A DNA stretch of 64,000 nucleotides. It comes from Bog-473 sp963791995 (GTDB taxonomy: Bacteria; Actinomycetota; Acidimicrobiia; Acidimicrobiales; RAAP-2). The position numbers were made by a program, and so were the translations under genes. The notes under the pieces were generated by a model that was not told the origin of the DNA, did not search any database, and was given only the letters and a program-made list of their open reading frames with translations. Shown here piece by piece: positions 35,416-46,468 of this stretch (positions are counted from its first letter, which is position 1; each line of letters starts with the position of its first letter). The DNA lies in the NCBI GenBank assembly GCA_963791995.1, contig CAWBUQ010000022.1:220156-284155 (forward strand), in the 5' to 3' direction.

Positions 35416-38215
35416 CTATGACGAGGTGAAGCGATAGGTACCACTCCCCACCGAGAACACCGCCCGGCCGTCGGAGGCGGGGAACGCGGCGACGCCGGGG
35501 GACCGGCCGGCCCGCACGCCGCTCTCGCGCACGCTCGACGGCGTCGCCGTCGGCAGATGCACGAGGGCCGACGCGTTCGAGGGGACGCGCAACTCGAGCG
35601 TCATGCCCTGACCCCGGCGCTGCCACGACAGCGACACCGTGCCGGCCACGGTCGGTACCGAGCCCGACGCCTGCGAGAGTCCGGCCGAGGGTGGCGCCAC
35701 CGACACGCGCACCGTGCCGTCGGGATTGGGCTCCATGAAGGACACGCCGAGCAACGACTCCTGCATGGCGACGAGGGCGGAGGAGCCCCACCCGTGCGAC
35801 ATCGAATCGCCGATCAGGTCGCTCGGACGCCATACCTCCCAGGTGAACGTGCCGCCGGCCGCCACGATGTGGGCCCAGCCCGGAATGGACGTGTCGGTCA
35901 GCGTGTGGACCATGGCCTCGGGCATGTCGGCTGCGGCCAGTCCCCGGAGCAGCTCGAGTCCGTGGTTCGGGCCGATGTCGATGCCGATGCGCGCCACGTA
36001 GGCGCCGACGGCCTTGACGTCAGCGGCGGGCACCACGCCGTAGGCGAGGGGAAGGGCGTTGGCCTCTTGGGACGCGCTCGCGCTCTGCGCACCGTTCGCG
36101 TCGAGACCGTCCACGTACACGCCGTCGCTCCGGCGCAGCGTGGCGTTGACCGCGGCGGCCAGCTGCGTCGCCCGAGCCTGCCAGAGCGCCGTGCCCCCCT
36201 GGTCGTCGGCCAGGGTCGCCAGCTGGGCGACGCGGGTGAATGCGTTGACCGCCAAGGCGTTGCTGGCGGTGTCGGCCGTGACCGAGAGGTCGTAGCCGTA
36301 GACGGGGTCGCCGTTGCTGGTGTCGCCCAGTCCGTAGAGCAGCCCGGTGCCGCCCTGCCGGGCCGACCACAGCCAGGCAGCCACTTTGGCGGTCGAGCTG
36401 TAGTGGGCCAGCGCGGTGGCCTTGTCACCCGTGGAGAGGTAGTAGCGCCACACCCACTCGGGGTAGAGCGCCGTGGACGTCCCGAAGAAGCGAGCGCCGT
36501 CGCCGTTGGGGTACACCGCGTTGACCTGCCCGGCGGGCCAGTAACGAGCCTGGCCGCGGGCCACGTCGCGCAGGGCCTGCCAGCTCATGTTCTGGTCGCC
36601 GTAGGCGCGCATGATGCCCTCGGACTCGTTGGCGGCGTCCCACGTGAACTGGCCCTTCTCCCTCGTCGGGGTGTCCACGAACTGCTCCTGGCTGCAGTAG
36701 AGGCACGAGCGCGCCATCAACCGCCACACTGCGTTGAGCATCCGGTCGTTCGTGGAGAACGTGGCTGCCGGAACCGCCGGCATGTCCGCGTGCCGCGCCA
36801 GGGCCACGATCTGGTTCGGGCTCAGCGCTTCGCCCGCGTTGTCGATCTGGAGGTACCGGAAGCCGAAGTACGTGAAGGCCTCGAAGGTCTGGGGGCCGTC
36901 CCGCTGGATGTAGGACGACGAGAGGTTCGTCTCCTGGGTGCCGTGCAAGGTGGAGACCTGACCGTCGGGGTCGAGCAGGTAGCCGGCCCGCGCCGTGACC
37001 GTCGTGCCATCGCGGCCGTGCGCGAACTCGACGCGTGGCCGGGCCGCGTACACGGCCCCGAAGTCGGCGACGACACCTCCGCCCGCGACGGTGTGCAGGC
37101 GGACGGGGAGGACCGGCGTCTCGCCGATCGTCGTCCGCTGTGGGTACGTGGCGGTGAAGGGCGCCGAGCCCACCGGTCCGATCACGCTGGCGGCCGACCA
37201 CACGCTGTCCTCAAAGCCGGGTTCGGACCACCCCTGTGGCTGGGCGCGCCCGTCCACCCACTCGACGAAGTCGCCGACGTCGCCGTTGCGCTGGGGCGAG
37301 GGCAGCCATTCGGCCGGGAGCTCACGCCAGGTGCCGTCCGACCCGTAAGCCACGTGCCGGCCGTCTGCATACCAGAGCGAGAGCTGCACCAGGAGGCCGG
37401 GGGACGAGGCGGGCCTGCCCTGACCCGCTCCGTACCACCGGTGCAGCACGCCGAGCGCGTTGGGCTTCCCGGGGCGGATCACCCGCGTGAGATCCACCGC
37501 ACGGGCGTACTGCTCGTCGGGATACGAGAAGCTGGGCCATGCATCGACGGGGGTGCCGTTGGCGAACAAGCGGTAGGTGTGTGCGGCCGACACGTAGGCG
37601 GTGGCGCGGGTCAACGAGCCTGCAGGCGGGGTCACCTCGGTGCGCACATAGGTCACACGGTCGGGCTGTGACGAATTCGCGGCGGGGTGCAGCCAGTGCC
37701 CCTGCCAGTCGTCGCCGCGCAGCGCCGTGGTGAAGCGGGCCGGTGTGGACGCAGGACCCCACTGTTCGGCGTAGCCGCGGGGCCGCACGGTCCACTCGTA
37801 GGACGCGTCGGCCACCAGAGCTGGTCCGCCGTAGGCGACGAAGGCCTGCTGGGCCGTCAGGACGGGGCCGCTGTCCCACGCCGTGGCGGCGTGGCCGGCG
37901 TCGGTGCGTCGCACGACCACCCGGTACGCCGACTGCATGACCGATCGGCCGGTGGCTTGCAGCGTCCAGGCGAACCACACGGCGTCGGGGTCCACTCCGA
38001 CCGGGTCCACCAGACCGTTGACACTGAGCCCGCCGGCGCGGATCGGGCCGGGCGGCTTTGGCTGCGCCTCCTCGGCCAGCGACGCGCGATCAGGACAGCG
38101 CCGACGCGCCAGCGCCGCCGTCACCGGCCCCCATGGCCACTGCGCCCACCCCGGCGGCCCCCACGGCGACCCCGGCGGACGACGCGAGGAAGGTGCGGCG
38201 ACCGAAACGGCTCAC
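35416..38215 (-). CDS. Tat-exported GH78 alpha-L-rhamnosidase-like protein (one frame break)
   Basis: About 933 residues. From GTG 38215 the N-terminus SRFGRRTFLASSAGVAVGAA is a Tat signal (RRTFLAS). One base must be restored near 38095 to join it to RASLAEEAQPKPPGP. Domains in order: an N-terminal beta-sandwich, Bac_rhamnosid_N (YVRTEVTPPAGSLTRATAYV), a further beta domain (SPGLLVQLSLWYADG), the (alpha/alpha)6 barrel with QFVDTPTREKGQFTWDAANE (catalytic acid region), and a C-terminal domain ending VRVSVAPPSAGLSQA. The barrel lacks some of the standard DCPxRxERxGW motif, so the substrate may differ. Exported; it overlaps the NHL gene by GTGA. Confidence 0.8.
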
Positions 38216-39460
38216 GATCCCTGTCCGATCGCCCGTACCGTGTCGAGGCCTGCGTCGGCGACATAGAGGGTCCCCGATCCGGCGACGGCCACGCCCGTCG
38301 GGGTGCCCAGGTGCGCCAGCACCCACCGCGTGCCGTCGCCGGCGCCGGCGGAACTGGTCACCGGCACCGCGCCGGCCGCGGTATAGAAGTCTCCGGCCTT
38401 CATGGGACGGGCGAACCACGTGCCATCGGACGAGGGGACGATCCGCACCGCATGCATGAAGCCGTCGGAGACGAAGAGCGCATCGCTCGGGCCGACCGCC
38501 AGGCCGCGGGGATCGTTCAGCTCGGCCGTCTCGCCGGACGCGGGGAGGCCGTCGGCCAGATACGGGCCATAGCCGCCGGCGCCGCCCACGACGACCCCGA
38601 TGTCTCCGGCACCGATTGCGGTGCCGGAGAAGGAGCCGGCATGGGTCGCGGCCAGCAGCACCGACTGGTCGCCGCTGTCGGCTACGAGGAGGTCTCCGCT
38701 CGGGTCCACCGTGACGGCCACGGGATTCCACAGCTGGGCCGCCGCGGCGGGTCCGCCCCGACCGCTCGTCCCGCAGACGCCCGTCCCGGCCACCGTGTAG
38801 ACGTGCCCCGCCGCCATCGTCTGGCCGAAGAGGGTGGTCGCACCCGCCGGCACGACCCGCACCCGGCAGTTGGCCGTATCGGCGATGTAGAGGTCGCCTG
38901 CGTCATCGAGCGCGACGGCGGTGGGTTGGTTCAGCTGGCTCGCGCTCGCCATCAGGTCGTCGCCGTTGAAGCCGCCGCGCCCCGTACCGACGACGGTCAC
39001 GATGGCGCGGCCCGCCGGCCGGACTTCTTGCACACGTTGCGCCGTCGCCTCGGCGACGAAGAGGTCGCCCTGGGTGTCGACCGCCACGCCGGTCGGGTGA
39101 CCGATGCCGGCGCCGGCGGTGCAGCTGCCGCCGGCCACGGTGGCGACGCGCCCAGGCCGCAGCCGGATCCCGTAGCGCAGGGCGGCCAGGGCCGGGACGA
39201 CGAGGACCCGGCAATGACCGGTGTCGGCCACGAAGAGGTCGCCTGTCGAATCGAGGGCGATGCCGCCGGGCGAGCTCACGACGCCCGGTCCGAGCACGGT
39301 GCGCACGACCGGCGCCGATCCGGTGGCACCACCCGCCGAGGCTGCCGCCCCGCCCCGCCCGTTCCCGAGGCGAGCAGCGCGGCACCGAGCGCGAAGGCCA
39401 CCACCAAAGACCCGAGTGGTCCGGCAGCAGGCCGAGGAGGGCGGGGCACCGGGTAATCAT
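38212..39460 (-). CDS. Secreted NHL-repeat beta-propeller protein (two frame breaks at the N-terminus)
   Basis: The intact part (364 residues) has NHL repeats with the recurring GIALDSTGDLFVADTGHCRV, GVAVDTQGDLFVAEATAQRV, AVALDDAGDLYIADTANCRV, AVTVDPSGDLLVADSGDQSV and GVAVAGSGTLYVADAGLDTV, so a five- to six-bladed propeller. The real start is probably ATG 39460: MITRCPALLGLLPDHSG must join, after frame breaks near 39400 and 39350, to VVAFALGAALLASG, a hydrophobic signal, and then to SAPVVRTVLGPG. NHL propellers bind proteins, RNA or glycans. It is coupled to the rhamnosidase-like gene (GTGA), suggesting both act outside the cell on a common polymer. Confidence 0.78.
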
Positions 39461-39537
39461 GCCGGTTGCGGCGGCCGCGAGCACCGGCAGTGCGCCATAA
39501 GTTGGCGGCGCAGCGTCAGACGAGACAAGGAGACCAC

Positions 39538-40296
39538 GTGCCCGCACCGCCCGAAGAAGCTCTCTCCGCCGGGAACGTCATGTTGAGCGGCCCCGACGGC
39601 GCCAAGGTCAACGCGTATCAGGCCGTCCCCGCCGGCGCCGGTCCGTTTCCCGGCGTCCTGGTGATCCACCATCTGCCGGGGTGGGACTCGGGCACCAAGG
39701 AGATCACACGGCGCTTCGCCGCCCGGGGCTACAACGCGATCTGCCCCAACCTCTACGCGCGCCAGGGCCTCGCGGTGGATCCGGACGACGCCGCGGCGGC
39801 CACACGCGAGGCGGGCGGCATCCCCGACGAGCAGTTCGTGGGGGACGCGGGTGCCGCCATCGAGGCGCTGCGCGCCCTCCCCAATGCCAACGGCAAGGTC
39901 GGCGTCATCGGCTATTGCTCGGGTGGTCGCCACTCCTTTCTCACCGCGGTGAGCCTGCCCGTCGATGCGGCGGTCGACTGCTACGGCGCGTTCGTCACCG
40001 GCACGGTTCCCGACGGCTTCCCGCTCAAGGTGACCCCTCTCGTCGACCGCACCCCGGAACTCAATTGCCCGTTGCTCGGCCTGTTCGGCAACGACGACCA
40101 GTTCCCGAGCCCCGATCAGGTGGACGAGCTCGAAGAGGCGTTGAAGGCGGCGGGCAAGACCTACGAGTTCCACCGCTACGACGGCGCCGGCCATGCGTTC
40201 TTCTCGGTGGACCGGCCCGCCTACCGGCCAGAGGCCGCGGTGGACGGCTGGCAGCGGATCTTCGACTGGTACGGCCGCTATCTGGCGGGGGGCTGA
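39538..40296 (+). CDS. Dienelactone hydrolase family protein
   Basis: 252 residues, alpha/beta hydrolase. GTG 39538 follows AAGGAGA at 7 nt. PGVLVIHHLPGWDSGTKEITR is the oxyanion region and VGVIGYCSGGRHSFL has the nucleophile Cys in G-x-C-x-G, as in dienelactone hydrolases. LLGLFGNDDQFPSPDQ gives the Asp and YDGAGHAFFS the His. The family hydrolyses dienelactones or other esters in aromatic breakdown. It is coupled to a DUF6295 gene 2 bp later, then to a phosphotransferase, so the three may be an operon. Confidence 0.88.
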   Translation: MPAPPEEALSAGNVMLSGPDGAKVNAYQAVPAGAGPFPGVLVIHHLPGWDSGTKEITRRFAARGYNAICPNLYARQGLAVDPDDAAAATREAGGIPDEQFVGDAGAAIEALRALPNANGKVGVIGYCSGGRHSFLTAVSLPVDAAVDCYGAFVTGTVPDGFPLKVTPLVDRTPELNCPLLGLFGNDDQFPSPDQVDELEEALKAAGKTYEFHRYDGAGHAFFSVDRPAYRPEAAVDGWQRIFDWYGRYLAGG

Positions 40297-40298
40297 CC

Positions 40299-40559
40299 AT
40301 GTGCTCCTACCTCACCGTCGCCACTGATGTCGCGGGCAGCGCCAAGGGTGCGCAGGGCTGGTTCTCGGTGACGTCCGCCCAGGTCTACTTCGACCACCCT
40401 TTCCACGCGCCGTTCGACCACACGCTCAACATCGATTTCATCGACCCCTCGAAGGGGCCGGGCGCACGCGTCGCAGTCGAGCTCAACGCGGAGTCGGCCC
40501 GGCGCCTCGTCGAGTCGATCAACGAGGCACTGGCCGCGGCAGGAGCCGCCGCCACGTGA
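40299..40559 (+). CDS. DUF6295-like small protein
   Basis: 86 residues: MCSYLTVATDVAGSAKGAQG, then VYFDHPFHAPFDHTLNIDF and ARVAVELNAESARRLVESIN. The HPFHAPFDHTLNIDF block, with clustered His, is a strong family mark. Function is unknown. It lies 2 bp after the dienelactone hydrolase and overlaps the next gene (GTGA), so it is cotranscribed. Confidence 0.75.
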   Translation: MCSYLTVATDVAGSAKGAQGWFSVTSAQVYFDHPFHAPFDHTLNIDFIDPSKGPGARVAVELNAESARRLVESINEALAAAGAAAT

Positions 40560-41507
40560 GCCCACCACCGGCGCGGCGGCCGGCGTCCACCTGCCCTGGA
40601 CCGACGTGCCGGGCGCAGTGCAGACGTGGGCCGCCCGTGTCGGGGGTGGCGCACCGAGCTCGACGCGCGACATGCCCGGCGGGTTCTCGCCCGGAGCGAC
40701 CACGGTGCTCGAGTGCCCGCGTGGTGCCATCTTCGTGAAGGCCGTCGGGGCCGGGCTGAACCCCGAGTCTCCGCGAGTTCCACCGGCGCGAAGCGGTGGT
40801 GTCGGCTGCGCTGCCCGCCGCGCCGGAGTTGCCGCGCTTGCTCGACGTCTATGACGACGGGGACTGGGTCGCTCTCGCCTTCGTCGCCGTCGACGGTCGA
40901 CCGCCGGCTCACCCGTGGGACCCCGGAGAGCTCCAGACGGCGGTGCGCGCACTCGACGCCCTGCACGAGGTCCTCACGCCGAACCCCGCCGCCGGTGTCG
41001 CGTCTGGCTGCCGTCCGGCTGCAGCATCTCTTCGGCGGCTGGTCCGAGTTGGCGGCCATGGACCGGCCGCCCGAGGGACTCGACGAGTGGAGCGCCCGCA
41101 ACCTCGCGCATCTCGCCGAACTCGAGTCGGGCTGGCGGGACGCGCTGGCGGGTCAGACGCTGCTGCACTGCGACATCCGTTCGGACAACCTGCTCATCAC
41201 AAGGAGCGGCGTCGTGTTCGTCGACTGGCCCCATGCGTGTGTCGGTGCACCGGTCTTCGACCTGATCGCCTGGGCGCCGTCCGTCGTGCTGGAGGGCGGG
41301 CCCGCCCCCGAAGAGCTCCTGGCCCTGCACGGGCAGGCCTCGGGGGTCGACGGTGACACCGTGGCGGTGCTGGCCGCGGCCATCAGTGGCTTCCTGGTCC
41401 GGCATTCGCTGCGGCCGTCTCCGCCCGGGCTGCCGACGCTGCGTGCGTTCCAGGCCGCTCAGGGCGAGGTGGCGCTGGCCTGGCTGCGGCGCCTCACGGC
41501 ATGGTGA
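40556..41507 (+). CDS. Aminoglycoside phosphotransferase-like protein (about three frame breaks)
   Basis: About 317 residues when breaks near 40570, 40775 and 40995 are bridged. The sequence reads AAAGVHLPWTDVPGAVQTWA, ECPRGAIFVKAVGAGLNPES (Lys of the N lobe), VYDDGDWVALAFVAVDGRPP (hinge), TLLHCDIRSDNLLITRSG (the H-x-D-x5-N catalytic loop) and VVFVDWPHACVGAPVFDL (metal-binding D). This is the APH/choline kinase fold. The substrate cannot be told; resistance is not implied. GTG 40556 overlaps the DUF6295 stop. Confidence 0.75.
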
Positions 41508-41536
41508 CGACTGGAACACGGCCGCGCGCGGCCCGG

Positions 41537-41542
41537 TAGGTT
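41537..41542 (+). promoter_or_regulatory. Candidate -10 (TAGGTT) for the LLM gene at 41550
   Basis: TAGGTT lies 7 nt before ATG 41550, the leaderless arrangement. A -35 box is not evident. Confidence 0.42.
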
Positions 41543-41549
41543 CGAGCGC

Positions 41550-42485
41550 ATGCGCTTCGGTCTGCAGATCCCCAACTTCACCCCTGACGCACCCGCTGGC
41601 ATCTTCGACGGCGTGGTGGCGATGGCAACGGCGGCGGAGGACTCCGGGTTCGACTCGGTCTGGGTGATGGACCACTTCTACCAACTGCCGCCCATGGGTG
41701 GCCCCGACGCGCCGATGCTCGACTCGTACACACTGCTGGGCGCACTGGCGGCCCGGACCTCGCTCGTCCGCCTGGGCGCGATGGTGACCGGCGTGACCTA
41801 TCGCAACCCGGCGCATCTGGCCAAGATCGTCACCACCCTCGACATCATCAGTGGCGGGCGCGCCATCCTCGGCCTCGGTGCGGCCTGGTACGACGTCGAG
41901 CACGAGGGCCTCGGATTCGACTTCCCGCCCGCACCCGAGCGTCTCGATCGTCTGGAGGAGGCCCTCCAGATCTGCCGGGCGATGTTCCGCGAGGAGGCGC
42001 CGAGCTTCGAGGGGCGCTACTACCGCATCCACGAGGCCCGCAACGTGCCACGTCCCCTCCAGCCCGGCGGGCCGCCGATCCTCGTCGGCGGCGGCGGGGA
42101 GAAGCGCACGCTGCAGCTGGTGGCCCGCTACGCGGACATGGCGAACTTCTTCGGCGACGTGGACACCGTGGCGCACAAGGTCGAGGTGCTCCGCACCCAC
42201 TGCAAGGCCGAAGGGCGCGACCCGTCCGAGGTGGTGGTCAGCCGGCTGGCCACGCTCGTCCTCACCTCGACTCCTCAGGAGACGGCGGACACCAAGGAGT
42301 TCCTGCGCCAGGTCACCGGCGAGGAGCCGACGTCGTCGAACGTCGGCACTCCCGAGGAGCTGGTCGGTCAGGTCGAGGAGCTGGCGGCGGCCGGCGTCGA
42401 CTACTTCATCTTCAACATTCCGACCGGTACCCCGGACACGGTCCGCCGTGTCGGGGCGGAGCTGGTCAGCCGCTTCGCCGACTGA
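41550..42485 (+). CDS. LLM-class F420-dependent oxidoreductase (TIGR03560-like)
   Basis: 311 residues, a luciferase-like TIM barrel. Features: RFGLQIPNFTPDAPAGIFDG, GFDSVWVMDHFYQLPPMGG, VRLGAMVTGVTYRNPAHLAK, TLDIISGGRAILGLGAAWY, EHEGLGFDFPP and GGPPILVGGGGEKRTLQLV. The VTGVTYRNPAHLAK segment and the GAAWYDVEHEGLGF run are typical of F420-binding members. It is closely related to the protein at 57572-58438 with the same block order, so the two are paralogs. The substrate is unknown. It is convergent with the FtsX permease at 42522. Confidence 0.88.
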   Translation: MRFGLQIPNFTPDAPAGIFDGVVAMATAAEDSGFDSVWVMDHFYQLPPMGGPDAPMLDSYTLLGALAARTSLVRLGAMVTGVTYRNPAHLAKIVTTLDIISGGRAILGLGAAWYDVEHEGLGFDFPPAPERLDRLEEALQICRAMFREEAPSFEGRYYRIHEARNVPRPLQPGGPPILVGGGGEKRTLQLVARYADMANFFGDVDTVAHKVEVLRTHCKAEGRDPSEVVVSRLATLVLTSTPQETADTKEFLRQVTGEEPTSSNVGTPEELVGQVEELAAAGVDYFIFNIPTGTPDTVRRVGAELVSRFAD

Positions 42486-42521
42486 GCGCCGGGCGCCACT
42501 GCGACTGCGGGCCGCACGGCG

Positions 42522-45018
42522 CTACTCGGTGCGAAGGAGCTGCGACGTCCGCGTGCGGGCGGCCAGACGACCGGGCACCGTGGCCACGAGGACGGCGAGC
42601 GCGACGGCGAGGACCCCGATCACCGCCACGGTCCCTCCCGGCACGCTCGGGGAGGGGACCGCGCTGATCTCGCCGGCGAAGAGGTCCCAGAGCGCGCGCC
42701 CGAGGGCGATACCGACCGGGATCCCGACGGCGCATCCGATCACCGCGGCCACGCTCGCCTGCACGGCGATGGCCCACGCCAGCTGCCCGCGGGTGAACCC
42801 GAGCGTCTTGAGGATGGCGAGGTCGCGCCGGCGCCGTCGCACCGACGTGACCAAGGTGATGGCGAGCGCGACCGCGGCACCTCCGGCCAGTGCCATCCCG
42901 AGGAGCACCGGAGTCGAGCCCAGCGAGCCGTAGTTGATGATCTGCGCGGGTCGCTGCACCGGGAGCACGGAGCCGCCGTTGATGGCGATGTCGAGCTTCG
43001 TGCCGATCGCCTGGAGCGAGCGCAGCGCACGGGGGCTGGCGCCGCCTTTGGTTCGGACCAAAATGGCGTTCGGTCCGGGCGGCGTCACCTCGAAGAGGTT
43101 GCGGTCGCGCGCGGGGATGAGGTGGTAGTCGAGAACGGCGCCGCTGCTCATCTCGAGATGGGACGAGCCGGCCACCCCGATCGGGGGCAGCGTCGCCGTG
43201 CCCGCGATCCTCAGCGTGCTCGGCGCGCCGCGCTGGGTCCGCACCACCACGGTGTCGCCGACCCGCTTGTGCAGGGCACGCAGCGTGGCCGCACCGAGCA
43301 CCACCTGGTGAGCCGAATCGAGCTCGTGGCCGCTCAAGAGCGGTGGCGCCACCGAGGCGCGGGGCGTCGTGCCCATCACCGGCACATTGAGACCGTCGAG
43401 TTGCAGGGTCGAGTAGTAGATGCCGGTCCAGCTCTGCACCATCGGGTCGGCGTCGAGCAACGTGGTCGCAGCCTGTCCGGGGATGTCCCCCAGTCCGCCG
43501 CCACCGTCCATGTCGTAGGTCCAATTCCAGCCGTAGAGCGCGGGATGGGACACGAGCGTGCTCAGGCTGGAGCCGAATGTCACCGTGGCCACCACCACCG
43601 TGACGGCGAGGATGGCGCCGAGGATGGCCGAACGGACCGGGACGGCGCTGCGGCCGGCGCCCGGCTCGAGGGCGAAACGGACACCGGCCACGGCCGCAGG
43701 CGGCAGACCCGCACGGGTTGCTGCCGTGGTGACGCGCGACGACGGGACCCGCGGCTGGCGGCCTCGCCCGGCGCTGGGGCGCGCCCGCAGCGACGCCACG
43801 ACAGCAACCAGGCCCATCGTCACCACCAGCGCCAGCGCGCCCAGTCCGAGCACGGTCCAATCCGGGTGCACCTCGAGGGCGAGGTACGGCCGCACCGGGC
43901 CCAGCGGTGCGAGCGGCGACAGCGCGAGCGCCACGAGCATGGCACCCGCGCACCCGACGATGACGGCTCCGAGGGTGCCGAAGAGCCCGTCTGACAGCGT
44001 CATGGTCGGGTCCGCCCCGAGGGCCCGGATGACGTCGAGCTCGTCGGACTTGAGGCGGATGCGACGGCTGACGATCTGCCCACCGATGAGGAGCACGGCC
44101 ACGCCGGCGATCCCGCCGAAGACCCCGAGCGCAATGGCCTCGGGCCGCAGCGTGGCATCGGCGGTGGCGATGTCGTTGCGTGACTCGATGTAGATGAAGG
44201 GCAAGCCGGCGGGGAGGGCTCGTTTGACCTCTTGCTCGACCTCAGGGAGGTAGCGGTTGCCGTCCCGCAGCGTGAGTCCGCTCAGCATGTCGTTGCTGCA
44301 GCACTCGAGCAGCTTGTTGGTGAGTGCGGGTGTGAAAAGCATGATGGAGCCCGCGGAGCTGGCCGAATCCTGGTCCTGGAAGAGCGTGCTCGCTTGGCCG
44401 CCCCCGATGCCGACCAGCTTGACCGCGATCCGCTCGCCCGGAGGAAAGACGAAGCTCGAAGGGGTGTTACCCGACGAGAGCTGGGTGTTGGTGGCGTAGC
44501 CCATGCGGACCACCTGGCCCAGGTGGTAGCCGAGCGCCTTGGCGGAGGCGGCATCCATCGCGAACTCGTCGGCCTTGTGGGGATCGGGCAGCCGGCCCGA
44601 GAGCATGGTGAGAGGGTCCTCGGTGTAATCCGAGGCCCCCGACACTGGCCTCCGAGCTGATGGTGGGGGTCAATGCGGGGTGGTTCGTGGACGTGATCGG
44701 GCCCATGTTGAGCTCGACCTCGCTCGCCACCTTCGCCACGTGGGGCAGATGTGACAGCTTCCGCAACAGGGCCGGGTTGTAGGCAGAGTTCAGCCCGAGC
44801 CCCGGATTGATCACTCCGTCGAGGACGGCGAGCTGGGGGACATGCGACGCCGCCACGTAGTCGGTGAAGGAGGACTCGGTGCTGCGCGCGGCCGCGATCG
44901 CGCCCATGGAGAGGCCGCCGAGTGCCGCGACCAAGAAGACGACTGTGAGCAGATACGACGTCTCCGCACGACGGGTGGCCCGGAACCTGTACCAGGCGTA
45001 GGACGGAGCACCACTCAT
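42522..45018 (-). CDS. FtsX/MacB-type ABC transporter permease 1 (one frame break)
   Basis: About 832 residues from ATG 45018. The N-terminal helix (LLTVVFLVAALGGLSMGAIA) is followed by a large extracytoplasmic domain (SDYTEDPLTMLSGRLPDP, with a -1 break near 44650), then a first FtsX domain (AIALGVFGGIAGVAVLLIGG, RIRLKSDELDVIRALGADP). Further helices include LVVTMGLVAVVASLRARPS, and a second extracytoplasmic domain leads to a second FtsX domain (RRRRDLAILKTLGFTRGQ, AVIGCAVGIPVGIALGRALW). Two FtsX units and large loops fit the MacB/LolC class. No ATPase sits beside it; the only one nearby is at 49840. It is homologous to the permease at 54088. Confidence 0.85.
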
Positions 45019-46458
45019 CGGGCCGGCGCGTGGCATCCGGCACCCGAGATCCTTCATGACCGCACTCGCCGCCCCCAGCCCGCACATGCCGTGGACGCCG
45101 CCTCCGGGCGGCGTGGATGCCGAGCAGAGATAGACCCCGCGCAGGGCCGTCCGGTAGGGATTCCACTGGACGGTGGGACGGAAGATCATTTGGCGGAGGG
45201 TGGCGGCGCCGGCATTGATGTCGCCGCCGACGTAGCTCGGGTTGTGTTCCTCCTCCTGCACGGCGGTCAGCGTCGAGCGGGCCAGGACGAGGTCGCGGAA
45301 TCCCGGCGCGAATCGCTCAATCTGCCTTTCGATGCGCTCGGTCATGTCCTCGGTCGAGCCGTTGGGCACGTGGCAGTAGGCCCACAAGGTGTGGTGACCC
45401 CCGGGGGCTCGGGTCCGATCGACGACGGAGGGCTGCACCACGAGGCAATAGGGATGCTCGGGATGGCGTCCCGCGTTGACGGCCGCCTCGCCCCGGGCGA
45501 TCTCCTCGAACGTCCCACCCACGTGGATCGTCACGGCCTCCCGGCATCCCTCGGCGATCCAGGGGACGGGGCCGCGCAGAGCCCAGTCCACCTTGCACAC
45601 GCCCGGGCCGTAGCGGTAGCGCCCCAGGGCATTCCCGTAGCGCCGCGGCATGTCGTCGCCCGTCATGTCGAGCAGCTGCCGCGGCGTCACATCGAGCACC
45701 GCGGCCCGAGCGGGTGGCAGTTCGTCGAGCCGTTTCACGAACCGTCCGGTCTGGACGCGCACGCCTCGGGCCGACAGCTCGGCGACGAGCGCGCCGACCA
45801 GCACGCCGGTCCCACCCTCGACCACGGGCCAGCCGAAGCGGTGCGCCAAGGCGGTGAAGAGGCGGGGGAAGACGCCCGAGAGCGGAGCGGTCAAGGGGAG
45901 CATGGAATGGGCGGCAGTGCCTGCCACGAGGGCGCGAGCTTCCTCGGTCTCGAACCGACGGGCCATGTGCTGCGCCGATCCCATCCCGCGCAGGCCGAAC
46001 CGGGCCGCGGCGATCGGGTGAGCGGGCAGGGAGCGCATCGAGCCCAAGAATGCGGGGAGGATCTGGTCGATGTCCCGCACCAACGGACCGAAGGTGCGGG
46101 CGTACGTGCGGCCGTCCACCCCCAGTGACGCGGCGGCGTCGCCGACGTTGCTGCCGACGCAGACGGCCCGGCCGCCGTCGAGGGGGTGGGCGAAGGCCAG
46201 GGTCGGCGTCAGGAGTCGAACCCCGTGCGCGGCCAGGTCGAGGTCACTGAAGGCAGGCGATGCCAGGAGCAGCGGGTGCACCGCGGAGCACACGTCGTGC
46301 CGGAAGCCCGGCAGCGTCAGCTCCGCCGTCCGGCAGCCGCCACCGGGCTCGTCGCCGGCCTCGAGGACCTCGACGGAGAGCCCGGCGCGTGCCATGGTCA
46401 ACGCGGCCACGAGGCCGTTGGGGCCCGCACCCACCACGACTGCGTCGACGCTGCTCAT
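45015..46458 (-). CDS. FAD-dependent oxidoreductase (phytoene desaturase-like)
   Basis: About 480 residues from ATG 46458: SVDAVVVGAGPNGLVAALTM (GxGxxG dinucleotide motif), EVLEAGDEPGGGCRTAELTL, and a C-terminal YLCSASTPPGGGVHGMCGL motif characteristic of the COG1233 carotenoid desaturase/amine oxidase class. The usual partners are carotenoid or lipid substrates, but none is indicated here. In the raw sequence it reads straight on into the permease without a stop; the ATGA at 45015-45018 suggests a normal overlap hidden by one indel, so I split the genes there. It is 10 bp after the MBL-fold gene. Confidence 0.8.
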
Positions 46459-46468
46459 GGTCGTCCGG

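Noticed and set aside
35557..37671. 704-residue open frame antisense to the rhamnosidase-like gene
   Set aside because: No domain or motif, and composition is that of a GC-rich shadow frame; the opposite strand encodes GH78 blocks.
40556..41507. Aminoglycoside resistance gene
   Set aside because: The APH fold is shared by many small-molecule kinases; nothing in the sequence or neighbours points to antibiotics.
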